From Bacillota bacterium (GTDB lineage: Bacteria; Bacillota; Bacilli; Alicyclobacillales; Alicyclobacillaceae): a DNA stretch of 5,467 nt. The DNA lies in the NCBI GenBank assembly GCA_021816665.1, contig JAKAXI010000166.1:1-5467 (forward strand), given 5' to 3'. A program made the position numbers and the translations under genes. The notes under the pieces are model-generated. The model was not told the DNA's origin, did no database searches, and saw only the letters and a program-made list of their open reading frames with translations. Shown piece by piece: positions 4,495 through 5,467 of the stretch. How positions within the stretch are numbered: position 1 is the stretch's first letter; each line of letters starts with the position of its first letter.

Positions 4495-5274
4495 ATGTTC
4501 GCCAGGGAGTCAACACTGCTTACCACCTCCGGACAGGTTCACCCGACAATTGAAGTCATCGAACAAAATCATATCCGTTATCTTCGTTTCGGTCACAACG
4601 GGGGGTGGCAAGGGGCGCGGTCCATTACTTATCCAGACGAAATTATCTTTCCGTACCAAAGAGCATTTGCGAGCCTGACAAAATCACTGCCATCAGTGGA
4701 CCGTTTCCTGTCCATCGGAGTTGGGATAGGCACCGCACTGCGCACTGTACTTCGGGATCACCAGGAGTGTGACATGTACGGAGTGGAAATCGACGAAACG
4801 GTCGTCAACGTAGCCATCGAGTATTTTGACAGCCCTTCGCATCGAGATGTGAATTACTGGATCGGCGACGGTGTCACGTTTCTAGCCAAAGTGGAACTGA
4901 CATTTGACCTCATCTTCGTTGATGCCTATATGCGTAACCAAATCTACTCGGCATGTCTTGAGCCGGCATTTGCAACAGTTTTGTACGAGGGCTTGAGTGA
5001 CAACGGGTTGGCGGCGTGCAACATCATCTCAAGTACTCCGCCTGTGGGGCAGGTTCAAACATTTCTCGATGCGGCTCAGGACATCTTTGCAGAGGTTCTG
5101 CTGCTACCTGTCGGCGTCCCCTTTGCGGAGCAGAATACACTAGCAGTCCTGTCTAAGCGTGCAGGAATTGCGCAAGACTGGATTCAGCAGATTCGTTCTA
5201 ACGCAGAGTTGAGTTGGTTACAGCGCGTGAGTTGGCCAAACCGCTTGTCTGAATACGGCGGGAAAAGAGAATAA
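4495..5274 (+). CDS. Spermidine-synthase-fold (class I SAM-dependent-like) protein of unknown substrate
   Basis: The 259-residue product has the nucleotide-binding fold shared by polyamine aminopropyltransferases and class I methyltransferases. The glycine loop F-L-S-I-G-V-G-I-G is at residues 71-79, the acidic end of strand two V-E-I-D at 97-100 and G-D-G at 124-126; the catalytic-loop position reads F-V-D-A-Y at 141-145. Spermidine synthases normally show G-G-G-D-G in the first motif and D-S-T/S-D-P in the catalytic loop; both are altered, so aminopropyl transfer is doubtful. The protein belongs with the many spermidine-synthase-like proteins of unassigned function. The ATG at 4495 is chosen because GAGGGG lies 12 bases ahead and a predicted promoter lies just upstream; the frame itself extends further. 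It is probably co-transcribed with the protease gene 17 bases downstream. Confidence 0.75.
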   Translation: MFARESTLLTTSGQVHPTIEVIEQNHIRYLRFGHNGGWQGARSITYPDEIIFPYQRAFASLTKSLPSVDRFLSIGVGIGTALRTVLRDHQECDMYGVEIDETVVNVAIEYFDSPSHRDVNYWIGDGVTFLAKVELTFDLIFVDAYMRNQIYSACLEPAFATVLYEGLSDNGLAACNIISSTPPVGQVQTFLDAAQDIFAEVLLLPVGVPFAEQNTLAVLSKRAGIAQDWIQQIRSNAELSWLQRVSWPNRLSEYGGKRE

Positions 5275-5291
5275 AGTGAGGCGTTGCCGAT

Positions 5292-5467
5292 TTGTTCCAG
5301 AACGTCTTGAGTCCCAACTTTATCTTTATGTTGATCGCGATCGTGGTCAGCTTGGTATTGCACGAGTTTTCGCACGCGGTGACGGCTGATCTACTCGGCG
5401 ACCGAACCGCGCGAAACTCTGGACGGCTGACTTTGAATCCACTCGCACACTTGGAAATTTTTGGTTT
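5292..5467 (+). CDS. M50 family (site-2 protease type) membrane metalloprotease, N-terminal part, cut by the window edge
   Basis: M50 proteases cut within or near membranes using zinc. The 58 residues visible begin with a hydrophobic helix (about residues 10-23) ending in the zinc motif H-E-F-S-H, with His24, Glu25 and His28. After it come G-D-R-T-A at 36-40 and G-R-L-T-L-N-P-L-A-H at 44-53, typical of the compact rhomboid-sized site-2 protease homologues in Firmicutes, whose consensus reads G-D-x-T-A and G-R-L-T-L-N-P. The aspartate motif that completes the zinc site lies beyond the window. The frame opens after a TGA at 5277-5279, so the start must lie within it. TTG at 5292 is the first usable codon, with GAGG (5278-5281) ten bases ahead; the next ATG, at 5328, would remove much of the first helix. 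The gene follows the spermidine-synthase-like gene by 17 bases with no terminator between them. Confidence 0.88.
   Translation, partial: MFQNVLSPNFIFMLIAIVVSLVLHEFSHAVTADLLGDRTARNSGRLTLNPLAHLEIFG

Noticed and set aside
1..5467. CRISPR arrays, tRNA or rRNA genes, insertion sequences, phage genes
   Set aside because: No regularly spaced repeats, no tRNA-like cloverleaf, no rRNA-like conserved blocks and no transposase or phage motifs were seen on reading both strands.

Overview
The window carries the core of an endospore-forming Firmicute's forespore programme, with mid-range base composition. The gene order (spoIIAA-spoIIAB-sigF followed directly by a short spoVAC-spoVAD-spoVAE set) and the protein sequences suggest Alicyclobacillus or a relative. 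That placement is an inference from remembered family features, not from a search.

Layout. Positions 1 to about 358, minus strand: the C-terminal part of a TPR-repeat protein that leaves the window at position 1. Its recognisable coding reaches almost to the spoIIAA ribosome binding site and has no convincing start. Positions 374-1958, plus strand: spoIIAA (TTG start), spoIIAB and sigF, tightly packed. Positions 1959-2037: a short intergenic region holding a good sigma-G-type promoter and a 10-bp inverted repeat whose right arm contains the spoVAC ribosome binding site. Positions 2038-3938, plus strand: spoVAC, spoVAD (TTG start) and spoVAE. Positions 3939-4494: a region with two small genes that are easy to miss. 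One is a 42-residue cationic hydrophobic peptide on the plus strand; the other is a 51-residue single-membrane-span protein with an arginine-rich tail on the minus strand. They converge, and a probable sigma-A promoter lies to their right. Positions 4495-5274, plus strand: a spermidine-synthase-fold protein lacking the canonical aminopropyltransferase motifs. Positions 5292 to the end, plus strand: the start of an M50 (site-2 protease type) membrane metalloprotease, probably in the same transcript.

How it works together. SpoIIAA (anti-anti-sigma), SpoIIAB (anti-sigma kinase) and sigma-F form the partner-switching module that activates transcription in the forespore. Sigma-F leads to sigma-G, and sigma-G-type signals precede the spoVA genes, whose products move dipicolinic acid into the forespore and release it at germination. 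The most interesting feature is the junction between the two modules. A read-through message from the spoIIA operon would fold the spoVAC ribosome binding site into a 10-bp stem. A message starting at the predicted sigma-G promoter would begin after the left arm and leave that site free. This could be a simple timing lock that keeps SpoVA proteins from being made before sigma-G is active.
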